The position numbers were made by a program, and so were the translations under genes. 19,319 nucleotides of DNA from Deltaproteobacteria bacterium (GTDB lineage Bacteria; Desulfobacterota_D; UBA1144; Nemesobacterales; N074bin48), in contig SMWS01000108.1 of the NCBI GenBank assembly GCA_004356685.1, forward strand, positions 1 through 19,319, in the 5' to 3' direction. This document shows positions 8,729 through 14,734 of the stretch, one piece after another; within the stretch, counting starts at the first letter, position 1, and the number at the start of each line of letters is the position of its first letter. A model generated the notes under the pieces. The model ran no database searches and was not told the origin of the DNA. It saw nothing but the letters and a program-made list of their open reading frames with translations.

Positions 8729-8758
8729 TTGACACTTATTTAATAGTGATAGTATAAT
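8729..8758 (+). promoter_or_regulatory. Consensus sigma70-type promoter for the sirtuin-like/ThyX operon
   Basis: A perfect -35 TTGACA (8729-8734) and perfect -10 TATAAT (8753-8758) are separated by 18 bases. The expected start point, 6-8 bases past the -10, falls at or immediately before the GTG start codon at 8766. The upstream part of the spacer (8522-8728) is very AT-rich, like an UP-element, and otherwise holds no gene. Confidence 0.8.
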
Positions 8759-8765
8759 CCCTATT

Positions 8766-9518
8766 GTGGAACAGGATGTTGTAAGAGTAGTTATAGACTG
8801 GTTGAAAGAATCTTCTAATATTATAATCCTCACAGGGCCTGAACTTTCTTTAGAATCAGGTATTCCGGATTTTGCAGACTCAAAGTTTAACCCCAATATT
8901 AGGGAATTTCGTGAAAATCCTGCAGTAAGGGAAGCTTATTGGCAAAAAATAGGGAAGTTGTATCCTGTATTATCGCAGGCTGAGCCTAATAGCGCTCATA
9001 AAGCAGTTGCCGAGCTTGAAATTATATGTAATGTTGACTATATCTTTACTGGGTCTACAGATGGTCTTCAGCAAAAATCCGGGAGCTCTTCTGTCGTCGA
9101 ACTTCTCGGATCAATACTCTGGGTAACCTGTCCAAACTGCGGTAAAGATTACAGCCTTGAGCAAATTAACACTCAGCTGCAAGATGGAAAGAAAATTCCA
9201 GCTTGTGAAGAGTGCAATAATGATCTTCTAAAACCCCCAATTTCTTTTCCCGGACAACCGCTTCCTCACTGGGAGCTTCGTGAAGCCTGGATGAAATTGT
9301 ATAATTGCGATTTGTTTTTTATCATAGGAGCATATTTAGATGATTCACCCCTATCTTCATTGCAAACAATTGCTGCGGAAAGTGGTTCAAAAATAGCAAT
9401 TGTTAATGAAAGACAAAGCGAAGCGGATAATTATGCCGATGCAGTTATATATGGCAAACCGACCATGGTGATTTCTCATATAGTGAGTCAAATTAAAAAA
9501 GATATAAAAGCATCTTAA
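8766..9518 (+). CDS. Sirtuin-fold protein with eroded active site (probable pseudoenzyme)
   Basis: Sir2-family protein, 250 residues, the usual length of a bacterial sirtuin. The fold is recognisable: LTGPELSLESGIPDF at 22-36, PNSAH at 74-78, a four-Cys zinc site (Cys122, 125, 147, 150), LLKPPISFPG at 154-163 and a C-terminal Rossmann part (FFIIGAYLDDSPL, IAIVNER). The key NAD and catalytic residues are changed: the GAG(I/V)S loop is GPELS, the PDFR Arg is Ala37, the QNID loop is GSTD (96-99), and the catalytic His of the ELHG motif is Leu114. Deacylase activity is therefore unlikely; a binding or regulatory role is inferred. The GTG at 8766 fits the family N-terminus and sits at the predicted transcription start, with no ribosome site. 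The ThyX-like gene follows after 21 bases. Confidence 0.87.
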   Translation: MEQDVVRVVIDWLKESSNIIILTGPELSLESGIPDFADSKFNPNIREFRENPAVREAYWQKIGKLYPVLSQAEPNSAHKAVAELEIICNVDYIFTGSTDGLQQKSGSSSVVELLGSILWVTCPNCGKDYSLEQINTQLQDGKKIPACEECNNDLLKPPISFPGQPLPHWELREAWMKLYNCDLFFIIGAYLDDSPLSSLQTIAAESGSKIAIVNERQSEADNYADAVIYGKPTMVISHIVSQIKKDIKAS

Positions 9519-9527
9519 TTACAATTT

Positions 9528-9533
9528 AAAGGA
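9528..9533 (+). promoter_or_regulatory. Ribosome binding site of the tandem ThyX gene
   Basis: AAAGGA ends 6 bases before the ATG at 9540, in the 21-base gap after the sirtuin-like gene. It contrasts with the leaderless first gene of the operon. Confidence 0.7.
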
Positions 9534-9539
9534 AACTTA

Positions 9540-11021
9540 ATGTCCGAAGAACAAGTTAATAATGAAAACGAAATAAAAAATTATGTATCTAATACAAATA
9601 AGGATATTTATACAGTAAGCAATATCCCCGAAGAAGTAATAGCGGTAATCTTTGCATATGTCAGCAGAAGCCCAAAAAGCTTTAGAGAAAATATTGGCAC
9701 TGTAATCAGAGAAGAACAACAAGGTCAGGAAAGAGCCACAAAATTTCATGAAAAGTGGGTTTTGAATTATGGCCACGCATCTGTTGCAGAACATGCGACT
9801 GTACACATTGGTATTGAAAAAGTATCAAGGCTTTTTTCATCAATATTAGAGACCTCAAACGAATATCTTTCCTTCACCGAATATTCTCAAAGATATCAAA
9901 AACCGCAAAAAGGTGATTTTTACGTTCCGGAGACATTAAATACTAGGTCTAATCTACTCAAAGAGTATGTAGAATTAAACAATAAGATTTATGATATTTA
10001 CTCTGATTTAAACACTAAGCTGTTTGATTATCTAAAAGACAGTGTAGCTGTACCTGAAGGAAAAGACGAAAAATCACATTTCAGGGCTCTTGAGAAATTA
10101 GCTTTTGAAGATGCTAGGTATGCGCTTAATCTAGCAACCTTTACCAATCTAGGTATGACTGCCAATGCAAGGGCGATTGAAGATACGCTTACAATTCTTC
10201 TTTCCAGCAACTATCCTGAAGCTGTAAAGAGAGCAAGTGAGATCAAAGAAGAGGTCAGATTTTCAGTTCCCACTCTGGTTAAATATGCAAATGAGAATAA
10301 ATACATAAAGGAAACAAGAGAAGATTTTGAAAATCTCATAAAATTAAACACAAACGGTGTTTATTCAGGATCAAAGAAATCAAATATCAATCTTGTTGAT
10401 TGGACTGGGAAAGGCACTACTAATCCACAAGACACCGCCTTGGATAAGATAGTAAACGCAATCCTTTTTCAGCATTCAGAACTGAGTACTGAGAGTTTAT
10501 CGGACGAATTTAAAGACTATGACAATGAAAAGAAGCTACTACTACTGAGAAAATCTGTTGAAAAGCTTACTAAGTTTGATAACCCTATGAATGTTTTCAG
10601 GCTTATCAATTATGAAGCTCAAATCATTCTTAGTGAAGCTTGCTGGCATCAACTGCTTCGTCACAGAAAGGTAAAATGGATAATAAAAGAACCGGGTATA
10701 AAATATGGAACCACTATTCCTCCAAACATAGAAGGTGCAGGAATTAAAGATATGCTTTTGGAGGCTGCCAACTTAAGTGAGAATCTTTACACAAAACTAG
10801 TTAATGAGAATATGAAAATAGAGGCAAGCTATCTTGTTACAAATGCTCATAACAGGTGTGTTCTGGCAAGTTTTGATCTGTGGGAACTTTATCATTTAAT
10901 AAATCTCAGGATGTCAGAGGGTGCTCAGTGGGACATAAAGGACGTTGTTGGGAAATTGGCCGGGCAAATTAAACAAATACACCCCGATTTAGTCCAGCCT
11001 GCCCTATTAAGATTAAACTAA
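9540..11021 (+). CDS. Tandem ThyX-like protein (two fused thymidylate-synthase X domains)
   Basis: 493-residue protein made of two ThyX (FAD-dependent thymidylate synthase) folds in one chain, about twice the usual single-domain length. The N-terminal half (about 25-265) has the ThyX helix GHASVAEH (78-85), then VSRLF and an end motif YSQRY (115-119), but the RHR of the signature RHRxxSxNxxSxRY is missing. The C-terminal half (about 300-490) has HQLLRHR with Arg374-His375-Arg376 but lost the following S, N and SxRY residues (KVKWIIKEP), and ends with the family-like SEGAQWDIKDV. ThyX makes dTMP from dUMP using methylene-THF, FAD and NADPH, with active sites built between subunits, so the halves might complement each other. 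Activity is uncertain. It is the second gene of the sirtuin-like operon, with a good ribosome site. Confidence 0.85.
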   Translation: MSEEQVNNENEIKNYVSNTNKDIYTVSNIPEEVIAVIFAYVSRSPKSFRENIGTVIREEQQGQERATKFHEKWVLNYGHASVAEHATVHIGIEKVSRLFSSILETSNEYLSFTEYSQRYQKPQKGDFYVPETLNTRSNLLKEYVELNNKIYDIYSDLNTKLFDYLKDSVAVPEGKDEKSHFRALEKLAFEDARYALNLATFTNLGMTANARAIEDTLTILLSSNYPEAVKRASEIKEEVRFSVPTLVKYANENKYIKETREDFENLIKLNTNGVYSGSKKSNINLVDWTGKGTTNPQDTALDKIVNAILFQHSELSTESLSDEFKDYDNEKKLLLLRKSVEKLTKFDNPMNVFRLINYEAQIILSEACWHQLLRHRKVKWIIKEPGIKYGTTIPPNIEGAGIKDMLLEAANLSENLYTKLVNENMKIEASYLVTNAHNRCVLASFDLWELYHLINLRMSEGAQWDIKDVVGKLAGQIKQIHPDLVQPALLRLN

Positions 11022-11045
11022 TATAAAATCTTGTAATATTTAAAG

Positions 11046-11555
11046 ATGTCTAATAAAAACCATCTAGAAATACTAAAAATGGGTGCTGAAAAATGGAATT
11101 CTTGGCGCAAAGAAAATCCTCATGAGACGCCGGATTTTAGCTGGGCAAACTTACCTGAAATGGACCTTCAAAATTATAACTTTAAAAATGCGAACTTGAA
11201 ACTGGCATTTTGTAAAAGTTGTAATTTTACTGGTGCAAATTTTGAAAATGCTAACCTGTACGGCGCAAATCTGGAAAATGCTAACTGTAGTAATGCTAAC
11301 TTCAGCGGGGCAAACTTAGAGGGAGCCCTAATCAAAAATGCCATCTTAAAGAATTCTAATCTTTCTGATTGTAATTTCAGGCTTGTAAATTTAGAGGGTT
11401 CTAATTTGCAAGGTGCCGATTTAAGTGGTTCTAAAAAACTGAAAATTGATCAAATATCTAGGGTCTCAACGCTTTATGAAGCAAAACTAAGTGAAAGAAT
11501 CACTGAAAAACTATTAGCAATCAGTCCTCATTTATTCAGAAAATCTAACCAATAA
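11046..11555 (+). CDS. Pentapeptide-repeat protein
   Basis: 169 residues. A short N-terminal cap (1-31, with WNSWRKENP) is followed by about 19 uninterrupted pentapeptides of the A(N/D)LxX type (32-126: e.g. TGANF-ENANL-YGANL), which build a right-handed quadrilateral beta-helix of nearly five coils; a helical C-terminal tail (about 127-169) may be a dimer or capping element. No signal peptide, so it is probably cytoplasmic. Some such proteins mimic DNA and protect gyrase (Qnr/MfpA), but those have different dimerisation tails and I do not assign that role; most family members have no known function. It starts 24 bases after the ThyX-like stop and probably belongs to the same message. The ribosome site is weak. 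Confidence 0.88.
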   Translation: MSNKNHLEILKMGAEKWNSWRKENPHETPDFSWANLPEMDLQNYNFKNANLKLAFCKSCNFTGANFENANLYGANLENANCSNANFSGANLEGALIKNAILKNSNLSDCNFRLVNLEGSNLQGADLSGSKKLKIDQISRVSTLYEAKLSERITEKLLAISPHLFRKSNQ

Positions 11556-11601
11556 TTTGTTATACTTATGGAGAATATCTCAAAATGAAGGAATCATTAT
11601 A

Positions 11602-11778
11602 ATGGATGTCACCAGGTGTAAAGAGTGTGGTTATGAAATAGGGATTAAAATTGACACATGCCCTGGATGCGGTGAAAAAATAGGAATAGCGCTTGGCGGA
11701 ATAAAGGGGTTAATCAAAAGAATAACAATAATTATTTTTGCAATCTACATATTACTCAGTGCACTTAGAATAATCTGA
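11602..11778 (+). CDS. Small zinc-ribbon, tail-anchored membrane protein
   Basis: 58 residues. Two CxxC knuckles (CKEC at 6-9 and CPGC at 20-23) form a minimal zinc ribbon, and residues about 38-57 are a single hydrophobic C-terminal helix (IIIFAIYILLSALRII), giving a cytoplasmic ribbon on a membrane anchor. The ATG at 11602 is chosen because GAAGGA (11587-11592) lies 9 bases upstream; a TTG at 11557 would add 15 residues of unsupported sequence. It lies 46 bases after the pentapeptide gene and may be the last gene of that operon. Function unknown; comparable mini ribbon proteins are common and unassigned. Confidence 0.72.
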   Translation: MDVTRCKECGYEIGIKIDTCPGCGEKIGIALGGIKGLIKRITIIIFAIYILLSALRII

Positions 11779-11811
11779 AAAATCCTATTCATTAGCTGAG
11801 CAATGTTTCAG

Positions 11812-11817
11812 TATAAT
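11812..11817 (+). promoter_or_regulatory. Candidate -10 element upstream of the cyclase
   Basis: TATAAT at 11812-11817, with only a poor -35 match (TTCATT, 11788-11793) 18 bases upstream. If used, transcription would start near 11824 and give a leader of about 65 bases carrying the mini-ORF and the strong ribosome site of the adenylate cyclase. Confidence 0.3.
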
Positions 11818-11849
11818 ATTTTCTCATGTATCTTTTGCGATCTATTATC

Positions 11850-11882
11850 ATGTTAGATATAAAGTATTTTATTAAGGAGTAA
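11850..11882 (+). other. In-frame upstream mini-ORF (10 codons)
   Basis: ATG at 11850 opens a 10-codon frame (MLDIKYFIKE) ending at TAA 11880-11882, in the same frame as the cyclase that resumes directly after it. It has no ribosome site of its own, and its last two codons are the AAGGAG of the cyclase. It could be a regulatory leader peptide, or the real N-terminus separated from the rest by one stop codon. Confidence 0.35.
11874..11879 (+). promoter_or_regulatory. Strong ribosome binding site before an AUU start
   Basis: AAGGAG, 9 bases before ATT 11889. No ATG, GTG or TTG lies in frame from here to 12192, so this site most plausibly serves the ATT codon. Confidence 0.65.
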
Positions 11883-11888
11883 AATCGA

Positions 11889-14009
11889 ATTAGTTTATTT
11901 ACAGAACAAGTTAAGAAGACTTTTATACTTGGCACTGCATGTTCACTTTTAATAATATTATCTTCTTATGCCGGTGTCACAAACGATTTTAAAAACTCTA
12001 CCTTTGATCTATTCTCAAGATATTTAAACCCTGAATCACCTTCTGCTATTAAAGCTCTAAATAATATTGTAATAGTAGAAATTGATCAGAGAAGCCTTGA
12101 CGATGTAAATAGAGAAGGAATAAGCTGGCCGTGGCCACGGCAGATCTACGCTCCTATTATTGAATACCTGTCTGAAGCAGAAGCAGTATTTGTGGATATT
12201 CTGTTTACTGAGCCCTCTTCTTATGGTCTCGAGGATGATCAAATATTCGCTGAAGCTATAAGAAAAAATTCTAATGTTTACCTGCCAATATTTTTGACAA
12301 AAAGATTTTATAAACTTTCAGAACAAGATCATAAACTACTGAAAAGGGTATCTTTAAAGCAGCAGGTTACTGCTACAAGTGAGTTTAGATCAGCAATAAA
12401 TCCGATTGATCTTGTTAAAGATGCAATAGTAAGTTCAGGAAATATTACCATCGCACCTGATAGTGATGGTGTTTACCGAAGTATCCCATTATTTTTCAAA
12501 ATAGGTGATTATTTCATTCCTCATTTTTTACTTAATTTTCTTTTAAATGATCAGGGTGTCAGCATAGAGAAGGGAATATTGAATAAAGATGGCAAGAAAA
12601 TCCCTATGGAGCAGGGCAGAGTTTTACTTAATTATTACAGTAAAGAAAATGCCTTTAGATCATTTTCTGCTTCTCAGATATTAAAGAGTTATCTTGATAG
12701 CCAGTCCTCAGGTACACCAATAATTAGTAAAGATAATTTTAAAGATAAAATTGTACTTATAGGTTTAACAGCTCCCGGTCTTTTTGATTTGAGGCCTACA
12801 GCCGTATCATCAGTCTCTAGTGGAATTGTTATACATGCTACTACACTCGACAATTTTTATAATAATCGTTTCATAGCTAAGGTTCCCAATGTTATTTTAT
12901 ATCTAATAATAATTTTAATCTGTTTTTTTATTAACTACTTTGTGTTGAAAAGCCCTTCTTTTTTGAGAAACCTATCTTTTTTTATAGTATTTTTTGCAAT
13001 TATTATTTTTACAGACGTTCTATTATTTAAATATTATATATATTTAAATTTTATTGATCCCGTTTTTTCATTAATTCTCAGTTTTATTGTCGCAGTTTCC
13101 TACAGTTATGCTACAGAAGGAAAGAAAAGAGAATTAACCGAAAAAACCCTGCTGCAGTATATGGATAAGCAGGTTGCAAACTATCTTCTTAATAATCCAT
13201 CTCTAATTAAGCCTGGTGGCATGAAAAAACATGTTACGATATTTTTTGCTGATATGTCCGGTTTTACAACTCTTGCTGAAAAAACTTCTCCAGAAGAAAT
13301 ATCACAAATATTAATCGATGTTTTAAATCTTTTTACTGACGAAATCATCGAAAACAAAGGTGTTATAGATAAATACATAGGTGATTGTGTCATGGCGTTT
13401 TGGGGAGCGCCAATCGATTCTGATAATGATGAGATCAACGCATGTCAGGCTGCTATAGCATCTATGAAATCGTTAGCCGAAAAAAACAAGGAATTTGAGA
13501 AAAAGGGGCTTCCCCATATATCTTTTAGAGTGGGAATACACTCAGGGGAGGCTATTGTAGGTAATCTGGGAAGCGACAGGGTATTTGACTACACTGTTGT
13601 AGGTGATTCTGTAAACATCGCATCGAGGATGGAATCGTTAAATAAGCACTTTGGGACTGATATATTGATAAGTGAAGATACTTTGAAAAAGACAGGGGAA
13701 ATGTTTATAACAAGAGAAATCGGGCTTATAGAAGTCAAGGGGAAAACGGTATCAACCGGAGTATATGAATTGATCGATAAAAAAGAAAATGCTGATGAAA
13801 AAACAATAGAATTGGTTGAACTTTACAATAAGGGCTTGAGCTCTTTTAATAGTAAGAAATTCCAGGATGCTATTGAGTTATTTACAAAAATAATTAATGA
13901 ATTTCAACATGACGGGCCTTCTGAATTCTATTTGAAGCGCTGTAGGGATTTATTGTCAACAAATAGCTTGACAAAAGATTGGAAAGTAATAAAATTTGAT
14001 AGTAGGTAG
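11889..14009 (+). CDS. CHASE2-domain class III adenylate cyclase (AUU start)
   Basis: Membrane sensor-cyclase of 706 residues. Order: one N-terminal helix (about 11-29), extracytoplasmic CHASE2 sensor (about 36-330), three membrane helices (about 333-412), class III cyclase domain (about 445-625) and a TPR-like tail. Catalytic residues are complete: metal Asp455 (FADMSGF) and Asp499 (GDCVMAFWG), Lys495 and Asp567 for adenine selection, Asn576 and Arg580 (VNIASR) for the transition state. It should make cAMP from ATP in response to an external signal. The first conventional start in frame is GTG 12192, but that would delete the first helix and the CHASE2 start, including NIVIVEIDQRSLDDV and SWPWPR, which are clearly coding from 11883 on. 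ATT 11889 behind AAGGAG restores the full protein. A stop mutation after an ATG at 11850 is the alternative. Confidence 0.87.
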   Translation: MSLFTEQVKKTFILGTACSLLIILSSYAGVTNDFKNSTFDLFSRYLNPESPSAIKALNNIVIVEIDQRSLDDVNREGISWPWPRQIYAPIIEYLSEAEAVFVDILFTEPSSYGLEDDQIFAEAIRKNSNVYLPIFLTKRFYKLSEQDHKLLKRVSLKQQVTATSEFRSAINPIDLVKDAIVSSGNITIAPDSDGVYRSIPLFFKIGDYFIPHFLLNFLLNDQGVSIEKGILNKDGKKIPMEQGRVLLNYYSKENAFRSFSASQILKSYLDSQSSGTPIISKDNFKDKIVLIGLTAPGLFDLRPTAVSSVSSGIVIHATTLDNFYNNRFIAKVPNVILYLIIILICFFINYFVLKSPSFLRNLSFFIVFFAIIIFTDVLLFKYYIYLNFIDPVFSLILSFIVAVSYSYATEGKKRELTEKTLLQYMDKQVANYLLNNPSLIKPGGMKKHVTIFFADMSGFTTLAEKTSPEEISQILIDVLNLFTDEIIENKGVIDKYIGDCVMAFWGAPIDSDNDEINACQAAIASMKSLAEKNKEFEKKGLPHISFRVGIHSGEAIVGNLGSDRVFDYTVVGDSVNIASRMESLNKHFGTDILISEDTLKKTGEMFITREIGLIEVKGKTVSTGVYELIDKKENADEKTIELVELYNKGLSSFNSKKFQDAIELFTKIINEFQHDGPSEFYLKRCRDLLSTNSLTKDWKVIKFDSR

Positions 14010-14020
14010 GGGTGTTTTTT

Positions 14021-14086
14021 GAAAGAATAGGTTAAAGAATAGGGTAATGTTAGGTTTAGGAAGAAAGGAATGAAAGAGTAGGGTAA
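14021..14086 (+). repeat. Three short purine-rich direct repeats in a leader
   Basis: Units close to AAAGARTAGGGTAA occur at 14021-14034, 14034-14047 and 14072-14086, in the 98-base spacer between the cyclase and the SH3b-like gene. The strand is almost free of C. They may be protein-binding sites, or simply a low-complexity purine-rich leader. Confidence 0.5.
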
Positions 14087-14107
14087 AAAGATTTTAGGAG
14101 GCAGAAA

Positions 14108-14560
14108 ATGGGCAGGTTCCTATTGGTTTTTTCAATTTTAATTATAGGAGTTACATTTTCTAAAGCTGAAAATGTAAGAGTTTTATCAAGTGTAAATGCT
14201 ATAAGAGAGGAATGTAGATTTTTTTCACCTGTAAAGGCGAGAGTAAACTACAATGATGAAATTAGCATTATAAATAAGAGGGGTGATTGGAATTGGGTGA
14301 GTTTCTTAGATGAAGAAGGCTGTATACATAATTCAGCTATTACAGAGAGAAAAGTTACTCTTACAAATCTTGATGTATCATCTGATCAGATAGTTTCCCA
14401 CAATGAGATTTCACTGGCTGGTAAAGGATTTTTTCAAGAGTTATATATGTTTACCAATCCTAATACCAAGTTTGGAACTCTAGAAGCTATCGAGAGTTTT
14501 GAAGTTACAGATGCTCAGTTAGAAGAATTTGCAGAACAAGGTAGTTTGAAACTTCCTTAA
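14108..14560 (+). CDS. Exported SH3b-like small protein
   Basis: 150 residues with a Sec signal peptide (about 1-20, LLVFSILIIGVTFSKA; likely cut after Ala20). Residues about 22-80 look like a bacterial SH3 domain: VRVLSSVNAIRE, DEISIINKRGDWNWVSF and a closing DEEGCIHNSAI. This fold often binds cell-wall peptides. The C-terminal part (about 95-150: ISLAGKGFFQELY, ending DAQLEEFAEQG) resembles a conserved extension I associate with exported proteins encoded beside M48 proteases; this is from memory and is not certain. AGGAG lies 7 bases before the ATG. The M48 protease gene follows after a 174-base structured spacer. Likely periplasmic; exact role unknown. Confidence 0.75.
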   Translation: MGRFLLVFSILIIGVTFSKAENVRVLSSVNAIREECRFFSPVKARVNYNDEISIINKRGDWNWVSFLDEEGCIHNSAITERKVTLTNLDVSSDQIVSHNEISLAGKGFFQELYMFTNPNTKFGTLEAIESFEVTDAQLEEFAEQGSLKLP

Positions 14561-14586
14561 ACTGTTAACGTTGCGGATTTAATAAA

Positions 14587-14601
14587 ACATTTCATAAATG
14601 T
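14587..14601 (+). other. Perfect 6-bp hairpin after the SH3b-like gene
   Basis: ACATTT and AAATGT pair around the 3-base loop CAT. No T run follows, so it is a poor intrinsic terminator. It is the first of four consecutive hairpins in this spacer. Confidence 0.5.
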
Positions 14602-14610
14602 GTAACACAA

Positions 14611-14672
14611 TCCCCCCCGGGCTTTTCAGCCTAGGGAAGAGCATGCCCACGTAGTGGAAGCATTTAGGCCGT
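14611..14672 (+). ncRNA. GC-rich structured element, possible leader RNA or relic of a mobile element
   Basis: A GC-rich island in an AT-rich region. Hairpin A: CCC+GGC (14616-14622) pairs with GCC+GGG (14629-14636) around TTTTCA. Hairpin B: ATGCCCAC (14643-14650) pairs with GTGG+GCAT (14654-14663) around a GTA loop with an AA bulge. GCCTA (14629-14633) can instead pair with TAGGC (14665-14669), enclosing hairpin B, so two exclusive folds exist. No start or stop context suggests coding. I matched it to none of the riboswitch cores I tried to recall (cobalamin, TPP, c-di-GMP, guanidine, SAM, T-box) and the strand is unproven. A non-autonomous IS200/IS605-like hairpin element is the other main possibility. 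Confidence 0.45.
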
Positions 14673-14715
14673 ATAGAAATTTCACTAATAAACAGCTTTC
14701 TATTCTTTTTAATTG

Positions 14716-14732
14716 AGGTATTTTAAATACCT
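14716..14732 (+). promoter_or_regulatory. Palindrome over the ribosome site of the M48 gene
   Basis: AGGTATTT and AAATACCT form an 8-base inverted repeat with a 1-base centre (7 pairs if folded with a 3-base loop), ending 2 bases before the ATG at 14735. The only Shine-Dalgarno-like GAGG (14715-14718) is inside its left arm. It could be an operator or a hairpin that hides the ribosome site. Confidence 0.5.
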
Positions 14733-14734
14733 GT

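Noticed and set aside
8766..9518. Sir2-type anti-phage defence gene
   Set aside because: Defence Sir2 domains depend on NAD hydrolysis, and here the NAD loop and the catalytic His are replaced. The neighbours are not defence effectors, and the length fits a plain sirtuin rather than a defence fusion.
9537..9806. 89-residue hydrophobic minus-strand frame opposite the ThyX-like start
   Set aside because: It is an antisense shadow of the ThyX-like N-terminus. Its apparent hydrophobicity comes from A-rich coding on the other strand.
11046..11555. Qnr/MfpA-type quinolone resistance protein
   Set aside because: The repeats are regular, but the C-terminal dimer motif of Qnr/MfpA and its characteristic loops are not seen. 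The N-terminal cap with WNSWRKENP resembles generic pentapeptide proteins.
12057..12242. 61-residue minus-strand frame over the cyclase N-terminus
   Set aside because: The plus-strand frame here encodes the conserved start of the CHASE2 domain, so the antisense frame is a shadow.
13968..13996. Possible promoter TTGACA with a weak -10 at the end of the cyclase gene
   Set aside because: The -35 is perfect, but the hexamer 17 bases later (AAAATT) is a poor -10 and the motif lies in coding sequence, so it is not listed as a feature. It might still serve the SH3b-like gene.
14587..14640. Intrinsic terminator of the SH3b-like gene
   Set aside because: Both hairpins here lack a following T run on the plus strand, so they are better treated as structured RNA or DNA of unknown role.
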